Notes under the pieces: model-generated
The model's input: only the letters and a program-made list of their open reading frames with translations
What the model was told of the DNA's origin: nothing
Database searches by the model: none
Source of the DNA: Lepus europaeus
Taxonomy: Eukaryota > Chordata > Mammalia > Lagomorpha > Leporidae
Length of the DNA stretch: 64,000 nucleotides
Assembly (NCBI RefSeq): GCF_033115175.1
Contig: NC_084850.1
Coordinates: 100,007,439-100,071,438 of the forward strand
Direction of reading: 5' to 3'
Translations under genes and position numbers: made by a program
Part shown: piece by piece, positions 44,501 to 50,560 of the stretch
Position numbering within the stretch: position 1 is the first letter of the stretch
Layout: each line of letters begins with the position of its first letter

Positions 44501-47122
44501 AAGCACTTGGCTCCTGGCTTTGGATCGGTGCAACACTGGCCATGGCGGCCATTTGGGGAGTGAACCAACGGAAGGAAGACTTCTCTCTCTGTCTCTCTCT
44601 CTCACTGTCTAACTCTGTCAAATAAATTTAAAAAAAAAAGTTCTTCTCATTTATTTGAAAGTCAGAAGCAAGGCTGGGCTAGGCAAAAGCCAGGAGCCAG
44701 GACATCCATTAAGGTCTCTCACATGGGTGGCAGCGACCCAAGTACTTGAGTCATCATCTTCCCAGGTGCATTAGCAAGGCAGACCAGAGAGAAACTCTGG
44801 GCATAGGTGTTTGATTAGATTTTCCTGACTGGGAGTAATCCTTCCCAGGTTCTCTTCTGGTCATGTAGAATGTTTACCCAAAGGTTCTGAGTTGAGCGTA
44901 GGAAGCTGGATTGAAATTGGAAGTAGAGTATGGTGGCATTGTGGCACAGCAAGTTAAGTTGCCACCAGCATCCCATATGAGGGCTAGCCACTCTGTTTCT
45001 AAACCAGCTCCTTGCTAATGCACCTAGAAAAGAAGCAGAAGATGGCCCAAGTACTTGGGCCCCTGCCACCCACATTGGAGACTGATGGAATTCTAGGTTC
45101 CTGGCTTCGTCTTGGTCTAGCGCTAGTCATTGCAGCCATTTGAGGAGAAAACCGGCAGATGGAAGATCTCTCCGTGTGTGTCTCTCCCTATTTGTAACTC
45201 TGCCTTTCAAATAAATAAATCTTTTTTAAAAAATGATTGTGGGACTTGATTGCAAGAACTCCAATATGGGATATGGGTATCTTGAGCAGCAGCTTAACCC
45301 CCTGTATTACAACAGCTACCCCTGCATCTTTATCTTTAATATGTGATTGATAATAGTCACTTTACAAGGTTATCATGAGACTTCTGTGAGTGCATTTACT
45401 ATGAGGGTATCTACTCTCCCTGGCATTTTGGTAAAAAAAAAATCAGTTGTTTTCCTAGTGAGCAGTGAATAGAAGCATCTCTCATGCCTGCACAGAGAGA
45501 TCTGCCTGCTTCCTGCAGCTATCCTTGCCAGGCATCCAGGAATTACTTATGAATGCTAGGTAACTAACATTTTGACCTTCCTCTTGCTCTGGTTTCCCAG
45601 GAAAAGTCTTCAGACATGGACAGTAGGAGCCTGAGGTTGAAAGGTCAGTTCCCCAAATTGGGGAAGAAGAAACTAGAAGAGGAAGACAGGCGTAAGTCAG
45701 GCCGAGGAATCCAGGGATTTTTTGGTAAGTCTCCACCACAGGGACACACAGCTCCAGGCAGAAATGCTCATAGGCATAATGGCGACGAAAAGGGAAGCCA
45801 GCTGAGAGCCCACAGCTTGGTAATGCCAAGCAATCGCTTGGAAAAGATGTGAATTCAAAAGTGATTGGGACACTGTGATCAGGGCAGGCGGTAGGGTGGA
45901 GGTGGAACCAGAAAAGGAATGTCGCTGTGTGGCCTTAATGATGTGTACAGCTGGAAACACAGACAGAAGCCAGCAGTTATTTTTCTGCTTGGCCCATTCC
46001 TGAAAGTCAGGAACAAGTTCCACAGCCTATCTAAACATTTTTCCCCATCTGTCATAAGAAGTCCCTGAAGATACGAAATGTCTATACATTTCATCACTTG
46101 AATTTGGCGCCCATTCCTTCCTTCTTCAGAATTGCTCCTAAGCACTACTTGTATGTCAGTAGGACTCAAAAGAATGTTTTCTTAGAGTCATCCATTATTC
46201 CAGTTCTGATGTCGATAGTTTATCTTATATCCGGAGCCAAGACAACCTGGAAGTTTGAGCCATATAGCAGTAGAGGACATGGGAAAAAAGAGAGTTGTTT
46301 TTTTTTTTTCTGGGTTGTGGGGAGTAACAAAGTTTGCATAGATGTCAAGAGAGAATCCCTTTCTTTTTTATCTATTTGAAAGGCACAATTACAGAGAGAG
46401 AGGGAGGGAGAGACAGAGAGAGAAAAAGAGGTCTTCCATCCACTGGTTCACTCCCCAAATGTCTGCATCAGCCAGAACTGGGATGATCCGAAGCTAGGAG
46501 CTGGGAGCTTCTTCTGGGTCTCCCATGCGGGTGCAGGGGCCCAAGGACTTGGGCCATCTTCCACTGCCTTCTCAGGCACATTAGCAGAGTGCTGGATAGA
46601 AAGTGGAGCAGTCAGGACTCAAACCAATGCCCATATGGGATGACAGCATTGCAACAGAGGCTTGACCTTCTATACCACAATGCTGGCCCCAAGAAAGAAT
46701 CTCTTGAACCAAGAGATCTAGATTTTCTCAGCTATACTCCACCTGGTTTGAGTCCCTACTAATCTGCCAACTGGGAGACCATGCATGGTGATTGAGAGTA
46801 TTTCTAAAGATGCTGATGGAGTCAGTAGCAATTCTATAAATTATCAGGTGCTGAGGATCCATCCCATTTGTGTTTGGCTCCCATGATATCAGCTGGTTTT
46901 CTCTGGTGATTCAGAGATGGTTGGTGTAGTGGGAACAAGCCAGTCTCCACTAACAGACTGTTTGCCATCTTTAGAGTTCATGTATTTGGCCATCTAGCAA
47001 TGCACTAACCTTATGATTTCTGCACTTATTTTTTCTCTGAAGGCAGTTTATGGCATCGCCGAAATCGCGAATATCAAGCAACTGATGATGAGCCTCCAGC
47101 ACCATCAAGATTTCTGTTGTAG
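10019..47122 (+). CDS. DGKK: DGKK, diacylglycerol kinase kappa (24 coding exons, 5' end outside window)
   Basis: Type II diacylglycerol kinase, which phosphorylates diacylglycerol to phosphatidic acid and so ends DAG signalling. The 24 exons join in one frame of 961 codons plus stop. In that peptide the first C1 finger has the full H14-x12-C27-x2-C30-x13-C44-x2-C47-x4-H52-x2-C55-x7-C63 pattern. The second runs H86 to C136 with the same spacing except x14. The catalytic domain starts near 175, with the ATP-site motif GGDGS at 235-239 and [15 protein letters not shown] at 262-276. A serine/acid-rich linker covers about 394-535. The accessory domain runs about 540-725 ([19 protein letters not shown], then [12 protein letters not shown]). 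A helical, charged tail follows. No SAM domain follows, unlike DGKD and long DGKH forms; this and convergent CCNB3 point to kappa. The N-terminal PH domain is not in the window. All introns are GT-AG. From family knowledge, Dgkk mRNA is a major FMRP target in neurons. DGKH or DGKD is a less likely alternative. Confidence 0.92.
10375..10420. repeat. (TA)23 microsatellite in DGKK intron
   Basis: A perfect run of alternating T and A over 46 bases, 220 bases after one exon and 229 before the next. Likely polymorphic. Confidence 0.95.
10649..10755 (+). CDS. DGKK: DGKK exon b: first C1 finger, C-terminal half
   Basis: Acceptor cacag and donor gtaagt. It completes the first C1 domain (C47, H52, C55, C63) and ends in phase 0 after ADEV. 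Confidence 0.92.
11075..11200 (+). CDS. DGKK: DGKK exon c: second C1 finger (tandem CAGCAG acceptor)
   Basis: It encodes [17 protein letters not shown] and the ligands up to C120 of the second C1 finger. The acceptor is a tandem CAGCAG, so the exon may start at 11075 or 11078, which adds or drops one glutamine. The donor gtaaga lies at 11201. Confidence 0.9.
11525..11700 (-). mobile_element. MIR-type SINE relic (-)
   Basis: cattttacagatgagaaaag and gtgatttgcccaaggttgca are the reverse complement of the MIR core. Confidence 0.7.
11745..11938 (+). mobile_element. MER5A hAT-type DNA transposon
   Basis: It starts cagtggtcctcaaccaggga, then tggccatgtctggagacact, then aatgcacaggacagcctccc, and ends near gctgaggttaagagac. 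This is a near full-length MER5A. Confidence 0.85.
12225..12400 (+). mobile_element. MIR SINE relic (+)
   Basis: It contains ccttgggcaagatcttttac, ctctgaactttggc and gttgtgaggattgaa. Confidence 0.7.
12718..12820 (+). CDS. DGKK: DGKK exon d: end of second C1 finger
   Basis: Acceptor tttcag follows a long pyrimidine tract; the donor is gtgagt. It encodes [16 protein letters not shown], which holds the last C1 ligands (H125, C128, C136), then a short linker. Confidence 0.92.
12885..12990. mobile_element. MER20-like DNA transposon fragment
   Basis: gattcagtagatctgggtag, ggctcaagaagttgcctttc and gatgctgctgctgatgct match MER20. Confidence 0.65.
12995..13145 (+). mobile_element. MIR SINE relic (+)
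   Basis: gtgtgatcctggacaagtta, actcaacctctctctaactc and ataaaggtttgagttaatg. Confidence 0.65.
13146..14214. other. intronic sequence, nothing recognised
   Basis: Contains a T run at 13287-13303 only. The plus-strand open stretch 13630-13950 shows no known domain. Confidence 0.5.
14430..14752 (-). mobile_element. lagomorph C-SINE (-)
   Basis: It has the AAGATTTATTTATTTAGTTG tail complement, a GA tract, GGACTTGGGCCATCC and a head ending at a C run. Confidence 0.92.
14866..15210 (-). mobile_element. lagomorph C-SINE (-)
   Basis: Full-length and minus strand, from TTATTTATCTGAAAGGCAGAG to CACAATGCCAGCC. The head region has a small internal repeat of 'taacccactgtggcagc'. Confidence 0.9.
15471..16433. 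other. intronic sequence, nothing recognised
   Basis: T run at 15740-15751. No other structure seen. Confidence 0.5.
16434..16515 (+). mobile_element. L2 LINE 3' trace
   Basis: ctgacatgatgcatagcacatgg and tcactcagcaaacattg match the L2 end weakly. Confidence 0.5.
16702..16885 (+). CDS. DGKK: DGKK exon e: start of catalytic domain
   Basis: Acceptor atatcag and donor gtaagt. It encodes the entry to the DAG kinase catalytic domain ([16 protein letters not shown], then [13 protein letters not shown]). It follows a 3.9 kb intron with two C-SINEs in an old L1. Confidence 0.92.
17098..17245. repeat. AT-rich low-complexity tract
   Basis: Nearly pure A/T, with many overlapping TATAAT/ATTATA palindromes able to fold into hairpins. 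It lies between two DGKK catalytic exons. Confidence 0.9.
17593..17701 (+). CDS. DGKK: DGKK exon f: GGDG ATP-site motif
   Basis: Acceptor ttgcag and donor gtgagt. It carries [14 protein letters not shown], the glycine-rich nucleotide-binding signature of DAG kinases. Confidence 0.93.
18399..18538 (+). CDS. DGKK: DGKK exon g: [15 protein letters not shown] motif
   Basis: Acceptor ctgcag and donor gtgagt. It contains the second catalytic signature, [14 protein letters not shown], followed by [19 protein letters not shown]. Confidence 0.93.
18755..18900. mobile_element. old DNA-transposon-like repeat
   Basis: gggccccatggatacatttc, aaagattctgtggacctctt and tcaaattgtatgacc resemble a mammalian hAT repeat. 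The family is not assigned. Confidence 0.4.
19050..19228. mobile_element. MER20/MER3-like DNA transposon remnant
   Basis: aaggatctcctggggaagct, gatgctggtatgtgtgtttt and gtggttgagaagcactg are hAT-Charlie style words. Confidence 0.5.
19424..19505 (+). CDS. DGKK: DGKK exon h: end of catalytic domain
   Basis: Acceptor tttcag and donor gtaagt. It encodes [18 protein letters not shown] and ends in phase 0 at the edge of the catalytic domain. Confidence 0.9.
19690..20276 (+). mobile_element. ancient interspersed repeat, family unassigned
   Basis: The run of phrases (ttattctaggagctgttctt-like, catggagctcataatctac, ttccaaaggcaaaggaaagc, gtctggacgtttatcct) is a known type of old mammalian repeat, but I cannot name it safely. 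Confidence 0.5.
20277..20390. mobile_element. L1M 3' end fragment
   Basis: tttgattatgaagatttcca, aacatacaagaaagctgaaa and ctattctaccattaaacttt match the L1M4-type 3' end. Confidence 0.55.
20630..20820 (+). mobile_element. MIR SINE (+)
   Basis: gaattcaggctctgccactt, gggttgttgtgaggattaca and gagcctggcagatagtcag cover most of a MIR. Confidence 0.8.
21222..21313 (+). CDS. DGKK: DGKK exon i: linker
   Basis: Acceptor ctctcag and donor gtcagt. It encodes a helical linker ([20 protein letters not shown]) between catalytic and accessory halves. Confidence 0.9.
21314..22158. other. DGKK intron, nothing but a GA-rich tract
   Basis: 22000-22080 is purine-rich. The remainder appears unique. Confidence 0.5.
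22159..22258 (+). CDS. DGKK: DGKK exon j: linker
   Basis: Acceptor ttgcag and donor gtaagt. It encodes [20 protein letters not shown], part of the type II DGK inter-domain region, and ends in phase 0. Confidence 0.9.
22580..22765 (-). mobile_element. MIR/L2-type relic (-)
   Basis: cctaatacttactctgtcag, tttcatcctcacaagtgccc and gttaagtaacttgcc. Confidence 0.55.
23167..23395 (+). CDS. DGKK: DGKK exon k: linker, longest exon in the window
   Basis: Acceptor tatatag and donor gtaagg. It encodes 76 codons starting [18 protein letters not shown], with a lysine-rich middle and a leucine-rich end. Confidence 0.9.
23396..24889. other. DGKK intron, mostly unique
   Basis: An (AAAAC)n stretch lies at about 24014-24042 and a C run at 24410-24418. 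A 45-base pyrimidine tract ends at the next acceptor. No repeat family is recognised. Confidence 0.5.
24890..25000 (+). CDS. DGKK: DGKK exon l: serine/acid-rich linker
   Basis: It is preceded by a pure pyrimidine tract of about 45 bases and the acceptor ctatag; the donor is gtaagg. It encodes a Ser/Thr/Glu-rich stretch ([17 protein letters not shown]), probably disordered. Confidence 0.88.
25415..25514 (+). CDS. DGKK: DGKK exon m: serine/acid-rich linker
   Basis: Acceptor tctag and donor gtaagt. It encodes [20 protein letters not shown], a serine-rich and acidic segment just before the accessory domain. Confidence 0.88.
25596..25760 (+). mobile_element. MIR SINE (+)
   Basis: cttactagttatatgaccta, tgagcctcagtgtcctcact and gtaaagtgaagataattg. 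Confidence 0.75.
26231..26605 (+). mobile_element. young lagomorph C-SINE with perfect target duplication
   Basis: A full head, an internal A run of about 23 bases, a (TC)n tract and an A tail. It is flanked by a perfect 14-base duplication (26218-26231 and 26606-26619). The low divergence and perfect duplication suggest a recent insertion. Confidence 0.95.
27071..27140. mobile_element. short palindromic MITE-like element, copy 1
   Basis: cttaaaaaatttgtgagaaa on the left is answered by tttcatgaactttttgaag on the right. The middle holds gaatgaaagataa as in copy 2 reversed. It looks internally deleted. Confidence 0.5.
27419..27526 (+). CDS. DGKK: DGKK exon n: start of accessory domain
   Basis: Acceptor tttcag and donor gtaagg. 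It encodes [19 protein letters not shown], the family-typical start of the DGK accessory domain. It is followed by the largest intron of the window (6.4 kb). Confidence 0.93.
27592..27930 (-). mobile_element. old LTR-like relic (-)
   Basis: ggctaactttatgaagaaaa, agctcgcagttctggagatt and ctccaacatgtgaatcc resemble the reverse complement of a MaLR-type LTR. The family is uncertain. Confidence 0.45.
27931..28904. other. DGKK intron, nothing recognised
   Basis: AT-rich, no repeat family recognised. Confidence 0.45.
28905..29480 (-). mobile_element. rabbit-type L1 3' end (-), copy A
   Basis: It has the reverse complement of an L1 3' UTR. A TTATTAAACTTTTATTTAATG tail is followed by the C-rich block (reverse of a G-rich polypurine tract, 28975-29035). 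It is 5'-truncated and lies within older L1. Confidence 0.85.
30603..30959 (+). mobile_element. lagomorph C-SINE (+)
   Basis: GGGGTTAGCATTGTGGTATAG head, GGCCCAAGTGCTTGGGC core and a TCTCC/TTCC tract instead of plain TC. It is inserted in L1. Confidence 0.9.
31201..31256. repeat. (TCTCC)11 microsatellite
   Basis: Eleven uninterrupted TCTCC units followed by a T/C-rich run to about 31300. It sits inside L1 text. Confidence 0.95.
31740..31772 (-). mobile_element. C-SINE head scrap (-)
   Basis: GCCCGCTATGCCACAATGCT and GGCCCC are the first 30 or so bases of a C-SINE, with nothing else of it present. Confidence 0.7.
31916..32376 (-). mobile_element. rabbit-type L1 3' end (-), copy B
   Basis: Almost the same text as 28905-29370, same strand, with small differences (e.g. 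cttatgggttacagtgg against cttgtgggttacaatgg). It is inserted into older L1. Confidence 0.85.
32861..33889. other. end of large DGKK intron, nothing recognised
   Basis: Plus-strand open stretches at 32949-33251 and 33088-33276 show no known domain. The rest is unique. Confidence 0.45.
33890..33986 (+). CDS. DGKK: DGKK exon o: accessory domain (tandem TAGTAG acceptor)
   Basis: It encodes [18 protein letters not shown], with donor gttagt. The acceptor region reads TAGTAG, so use of the second AG would remove three bases and one residue. Confidence 0.9.
34170..34372 (+). mobile_element. old C-SINE-like element (+)
   Basis: ggggtggacatttagcctag and tggctaatatg head, with ctgcctctcaaataattttt tail. 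It is shorter and more diverged, perhaps an older subfamily. Confidence 0.75.
34479..34586 (+). CDS. DGKK: DGKK exon p: accessory domain
   Basis: Acceptor tttag and donor gtgagt. It has 36 codons in phase 0 and encodes [16 protein letters not shown], a conserved DGK core motif. Confidence 0.93.
35181..35294 (+). CDS. DGKK: DGKK exon q: accessory domain
   Basis: Acceptor cctcag and donor gtaggc. It has 38 codons in phase 0 and encodes [18 protein letters not shown] and HHHRIAQ. Confidence 0.93.
35638..35772 (+). CDS. DGKK: DGKK exon r: accessory domain end
   Basis: Acceptor ggcag and donor gtaagt. It encodes [14 protein letters not shown] sequence ([15 protein letters not shown]), the conserved end of the DGK accessory domain. 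Confidence 0.93.
35888..35970. mobile_element. MER20-like fragment
   Basis: gagagtcacctggggtgctg, then aatgcacactcctgggtccc. Confidence 0.55.
36263..36580 (+). mobile_element. lagomorph C-SINE (+)
   Basis: GGGGCTGGCGCCGTGGCTCA head and TCTCACTGTCTATAACTCTA end. An imperfect 14-base duplication lies at 36230-36243 and 36581-36594. Confidence 0.92.
36880..37230 (-). mobile_element. MIR relic (-) split by an L1 3' end
   Basis: cattttacagatgaggaaaa (to 36965) and agaggttaaaaagtttccta, ggtcacacagctagtaaatg (37165-37225) are two halves of one MIR. Confidence 0.7.
36966..37140 (+). mobile_element. truncated L1 3' end (+) inside MIR
   Basis: gagttgatcttctgtgtata, then ggggagggagtggggggaga (polypurine), then tccttaaataaaaggtttc. 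It is the sense form of the L1 3' ends at 28905 and 31916. Confidence 0.8.
37615..37775 (+). CDS. DGKK: DGKK exon s: C-terminal helical region
   Basis: Acceptor tttcag and donor gtaagt. It encodes a Gln/Glu/Ser-rich segment ([19 protein letters not shown]), probably helical. Confidence 0.9.
38166..38498 (-). mobile_element. lagomorph C-SINE (-)
   Basis: AAAGATTTATTTTATTTATTTG tail complement through to CACAACACCAGCCCCT. Confidence 0.92.
38686..38827 (+). CDS. DGKK: DGKK exon t: C-terminal helical region
   Basis: Acceptor tacag and donor gtaagg. It encodes [18 protein letters not shown] and a Ser/Ala-rich stretch, ending in phase 0. Confidence 0.9.
38828..39790. other. DGKK intron, nothing recognised
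   Basis: No repeat family or other feature seen. Confidence 0.5.
39791..39877 (+). CDS. DGKK: DGKK exon u: C-terminal region
   Basis: Acceptor ctcag and donor gtgagt. A 29-codon exon encoding [19 protein letters not shown], in phase 0 at both ends. Skipping it would keep the frame. Confidence 0.9.
40255..40800 (+). mobile_element. MIR (+) split by an MLT1-like LTR
   Basis: ttcaaatcccaaatctacca and cttacttgctgtgtttg end at 40296. The MIR resumes at about 40630 with ctgtgtgaagtaacttc and ends with cctggcacatagtagcagc. Confidence 0.75.
40297..40625 (-). mobile_element. MLT1-like LTR (-) inside MIR
   Basis: cagttccagatgctagaagt, ctccttggctggtatgcatc, tttccaaataagatcccatt and ctgaggcactggggataa. 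Confidence 0.75.
41000..42344. other. DGKK intron, nothing recognised except a CA run
   Basis: C run and (CA)n at 41364-41388. The rest appears unique. Confidence 0.5.
42345..42545 (+). mobile_element. MIR SINE (+)
   Basis: gtcatgtgattttgagcact, tgacctatgaaatgagaaca, then gctcaaaacttaatagct. Confidence 0.7.
42883..42993 (+). CDS. DGKK: DGKK exon v: C-terminal region
   Basis: Acceptor accag and donor gtactt. It encodes 37 codons ([20 protein letters not shown]), in phase 0 at both ends. Confidence 0.9.
42994..44229. other. DGKK intron, nothing recognised
   Basis: No repeat or conserved element identified. Confidence 0.5.
44321..44634 (+). mobile_element. young lagomorph C-SINE (+)
   Basis: TGGGCCGGCACCGTGGATCA head. 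It has a perfect 14-base duplication (44307-44320 and 44635-44648). Confidence 0.93.
44649..45322 (-). mobile_element. older C-SINE (-) split by two insertions
   Basis: Parts lie at 44649-44777 (atttatttgaaagtcagaag, caaaagccaggagccagg), 44905-44935 and 45237-45322 (caatatgggatatgggtatc, agcagcttaacc). An unplaced piece of about 128 bases (44778-44905) and the next SINE interrupt it. Confidence 0.7.
44936..45233 (+). mobile_element. lagomorph C-SINE (+) inside older C-SINE
   Basis: TGGTGGCATTGTGGCACAGC head to CTTTCAAATAAATAAATC. Confidence 0.9.
45601..45724 (+). CDS. DGKK: DGKK exon w: basic C-terminal segment
   Basis: Acceptor cccag and donor gtaagt. It encodes a lysine/arginine-rich stretch ([19 protein letters not shown]) where DGKD and DGKH would approach their SAM domain. 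Confidence 0.9.
46362..46690 (-). mobile_element. lagomorph C-SINE (-)
   Basis: A full element with a 15-base imperfect duplication (46347-46361 and 46691-46705, two mismatches). Confidence 0.92.
47043..47122 (+). CDS. DGKK: DGKK last coding exon and stop
   Basis: The acceptor is the less usual tgaag at the end of a T/C tract. It encodes 26 codons including the TAG stop at 47120-47122. The protein ends ...PAPSRFLL. The final F-x-L pattern could fit a class II PDZ ligand, but that is inference only. Confidence 0.9.
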
Positions 47123-47367
47123 CCCTTAAAAGCTGGAGGGTGAACTCACATACAAATTCTCCTTAAAAAAAAAAAAAACTCTTGAAACCTCAATCGAGCC
47201 TACACCACATTGTTTCAGAACAAGCATGTGCACCACCAAGGAAGACCCTCCAATTCTTTACACTAACACACTCTTCCTGGACTGCATCAGGTCTCCTTAG
47301 AGGTTTACATTTTCTCATTGGCCAAAGATTCTTGTTCTGAGTTGTCTTGTTCAGTTCTCCTTCTCTT

Positions 47368-47375
47368 TGTACATA
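47368..47375 (+). promoter_or_regulatory. Pumilio-type element in DGKK 3' UTR
   Basis: TGTACATA fits the UGUANAUA consensus bound by PUM1/PUM2. It is a sequence match only. Confidence 0.4.
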
Positions 47376-47962
47376 TTGAGCAATCATAGTATTTCCTGGG
47401 ATGAGCACTTTATGAACAGCCTGGGATCTACAAAGGATTCAATGGAATTCAACTCTTGCAGCAAGACTGCTGATGCTAAGGAAACGAATGAATGCAAGAA
47501 AGACTTTCAGGGAGATGAAGAGAGGGGGCAGGACAGCCAGGTTTGGTTGTGTCTCCCCTCAATCCCTGCCAAACACAATTCACAGTTTCTTGATATCTCT
47601 GCTGGTTGGCTCACTAAGCTGAGTTCTAGGTCCTGGGAGCTGGAGGCTTGTCCACTTGCCTGTTTATATGACTATGTGAAATCTTTTTTTGGAGATATGG
47701 GAAACCCTCCTTTTCTGCAAAGCCTTTGTGTTTCTCCATGTGTGCTTGTAACGTCTCTGCACATGTCCAGGTGGTGCTCTGGTGGCTGGGTGGGTCCCTT
47801 GGTTGGCGCTCACCCCTCATAGCAACCATTAAGGCCCCCTCCTACTGCCTTAATCCTAGCCTGCATGCCTCCATGGGATGTTTGCCTGCATTCTTGCTGG
47901 GTTTTTTAAGTAAATGTTTTGCCACTGTGCTGCAGTATAGATTATATATAGAGACATAAAGA

Positions 47963-47970
47963 TGTAAATA
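47963..47970 (+). promoter_or_regulatory. second Pumilio-type element in DGKK 3' UTR
   Basis: TGTAAATA matches UGUANAUA exactly and lies in an AT-rich stretch about 600 bases after the first such site. Confidence 0.4.
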
Positions 47971-50505
47971 TATAGAGATATTTTTAAAGAACTGAAAATA
48001 CAACTCAACCTCTAAGTGACCCTATAATTTATTGTGCTAACCCAGGACTCCCTCCTTATCTCCATTGCCCTACACACACATACACCTCTACCAGCTGCCC
48101 TAGATCTTGGTGGAGCTTCTAATCTTTTGGTGCATTTTCAGCGTCTTAGAAATGGCTGGGCTCTACCTTTAGCCCAGTCAATTCTGACACCCCTTGAAAA
48201 TTCTGAGCCAGGCCACAGAATTGAGAACAAAAAATACCAATGCCTCTGAGAAGGGGGCTATGCTGGCATGCTGCCTTTTTTGTTCAATTTGTCCTGGACT
48301 CTACATCAGCAACTACCCTGACCTGTCCTGGCCCCTTCCCCAGTAAAACAATCATTATGGAGCAACCAGGCCTTGAGTCACAGGCTGTTAGGACAGTCCC
48401 GAAATCACCTTCAGATCTTCCATCTTGCCTTTTTCCCTGGAGTGCAGAGAGGCATTCTACGTGACCAGAAGAGAACTTGGACATGGGGAAATGGAGGCTA
48501 AAAGCCCCTGCTTCCCCACGGTTTTTTCTTCCAAATTTCTAAGGACTACAAACAGGCCTAAACTGCTCCGAATCCCAATTTGTGTTTTTGAATTTCTACT
48601 CCCAGTCAGGCAAATCTAATCAAACACCTATGCCCAGAGTTTCTGGTCTGCCTTGCATCCTCACCCTATGCTCAACTCAGAACCTTTGGGTAAGCTTCCC
48701 TTCCCCTTTATCAAGAGAAAGCCAAAACCCTGACCTCTCCCCACTCTTCAAACTCAGTGTGCTCAATTTCCTGACTCAGTCCAATGGCTGGTTCATCGAG
48801 GTGCACAATCCAGACTCCAAGCACTGGTTCTCAGCTCTGGAACTCCACCAGCCTAATCCACTTAAACCAGCCTCCTGTATTCCACCTCTGCAGGGGTGAG
48901 GAGAAAACTACTAACAAGGGGATAATCCCCAAATGTCTGACTGCTCTGCCAAACAAAAGTCCTGGCGCTACAAGCAGAGAAGAAAGTCGAAGGAAAATGC
49001 CAAGAGGAAACATTTACAAAGCACCAGGATGTGTTAACTTATTGTGTATATCTGAGTGAGGAGTGTGCTGTTGCTGTGTTTTTGGCTTTCTCTGGATAGC
49101 TCTTTCTTTCCAAGAGGAGGTATTGGATCACATCAGCAAGGTCACCATCACAGCTCAACTTGGGTCCTCCATGGCAGCACGCCTTAATGCCTGCACACAC
49201 ACACTCATAGATTGGAAACCAAGTTGCATTTTTCTCAGAAGAAACTTTTCCAAAAGGGAAAATTTTCACATGAGAAAAGTTAAGGGAACAGAAGGAAGTC
49301 TTGAGAAAGGATGGCCTTAACTTGACCATATTCTAAGTGGGGCTATGTCTTGTAATTATTTTTTGCCAGTGATGATAGTAAACTGTAATAGGACTTCATA
49401 TCTTGTGCTTGCTTGGCTGAAGTACTATAGGTCTTGGTACATTATAATGCTGCTGTTGCTCTGTTAATACCATGTGGATTCCCTTTCACCTACCCTATCT
49501 TCCCACCCTGAGTCAGAACAATATTGAATGTTCAGAACCACTAAGATTTGGGGCTTGAGTCCAATATGGAGCAGAGTTGACAGATGACAAGGCCCAGGAG
49601 CAGGTGTGGCTTGTTAAGTTGCTCAGTTACCTGCAAAATGGCTTAGTTCCCAGTTGTATCATGAAAAGGAAGACAACCTCCTGAGCATCTGTTCGTGCAC
49701 ATACTCGCTTAGAAATGAAGCAAGAAATGATTCCTCTCTCAAGGGAGTTGCCTTAGTCCCTGGGAGCATAAACTCTTTTCAGGACTTCACTGCTAACTAC
49801 CTGCAGAGATACAATTGCTATGGTGGTGGGACCAGACACCAAATATCCATCTCAGTTTTGTTCACAGACACCATTAACAGCCAAAGCTCTGGGGTTTGGT
49901 TGCATCTTTGGTAGAAGTTTCTGAGGAATTGATAGAGTGGGCAATTCCAGGCCCGAAGAATAGTGGAGAAGGAAAAAGCCAGCTAGCTTTAAACTGGCAT
50001 CAAGTCCTTTGGTGTCAACACTATAAGAGATTAGTCCCCTCATCCGAAAGGCCCTGTGCTATGTTGAACAGAACAGGGGAAGAGTACAGAAAAAAAAAGT
50101 CAACTTAATAAATATTAACCAGAAAAATCAACAGGGTCAACATCCCCTTCCCTGGGGATACAAGTGGGGAAAAAATGTTTTTTTACAAGAGGTAGAAACT
50201 AATACCAAAGCAACCAAACCGATTCACACCATTCCATCCTGTAAGGGACCTTGGCTGGCTGTGTGGATTAAGGGAATTACTTTTGTCTGTTTGATGGCTA
50301 GTCTGTAATCCTCTGTTGTTTTCTGTTGTGTGCTTTTTGTTCCCTCAGAGGCCACTGCAAATAAGCAGCAGGGCCAGGGGCTGGTGAGGAGAGGAAGTGG
50401 GGTAGTGAAAGGTTAACAGAAAAAAGAAAGAAAGAAAGAAAAGGTCCACAAAGTGTGCCTATTCCTCTTCCCCTCCTCCAAAATGGATCACCAGTCCTCA
50501 AAGTT

Positions 50506-50539
50506 AATAAAGTATTGCTTCTTAAAGTATTTTAATAAA
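50506..50539 (+). terminator. DGKK distal poly(A) signals
   Basis: Two AATAAA hexamers 28 bases apart (50506 and 50534) are followed within about 50 bases by a G/T-rich downstream element. They are the best candidates for the main 3' end. An earlier AATAAA at 50107 could give a shorter mRNA. Confidence 0.65.
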
Positions 50540-50560
50540 TGGATAAATATAGTTAACACC

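Larger units (their letters stand above)
44230..45430 (+). mobile_element. MIR (+) split by a nested SINE complex
   Basis: tttaacctctctgagcctct with gctttctcattttt ends at about 44306. The MIR end (taatagtcactttacaaggt, tatcatgagacttctgtgag) resumes at 45345. The gap holds three C-SINEs. Confidence 0.7.
47123..50560 (+). other. DGKK: DGKK 3' UTR, long and nearly repeat-free
   Basis: About 3.4 kb after the stop with no C-SINE or L1, in contrast to the flanks. Three AATAAA signals lie at 50107-50112, 50506-50511 and 50534-50539. The two distal ones sit just before a GT-rich stretch near 50585. The UTR length resembles the long human DGKK 3' UTR as I remember it. The cleavage point is inferred. 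Confidence 0.75.

Noticed and set aside
10019..47122. DGKD or DGKH as the gene identity
   Set aside because: No SAM-domain exons follow the basic C-terminal exon, the stop is in a continuous frame and the neighbour is CCNB3, as for DGKK.
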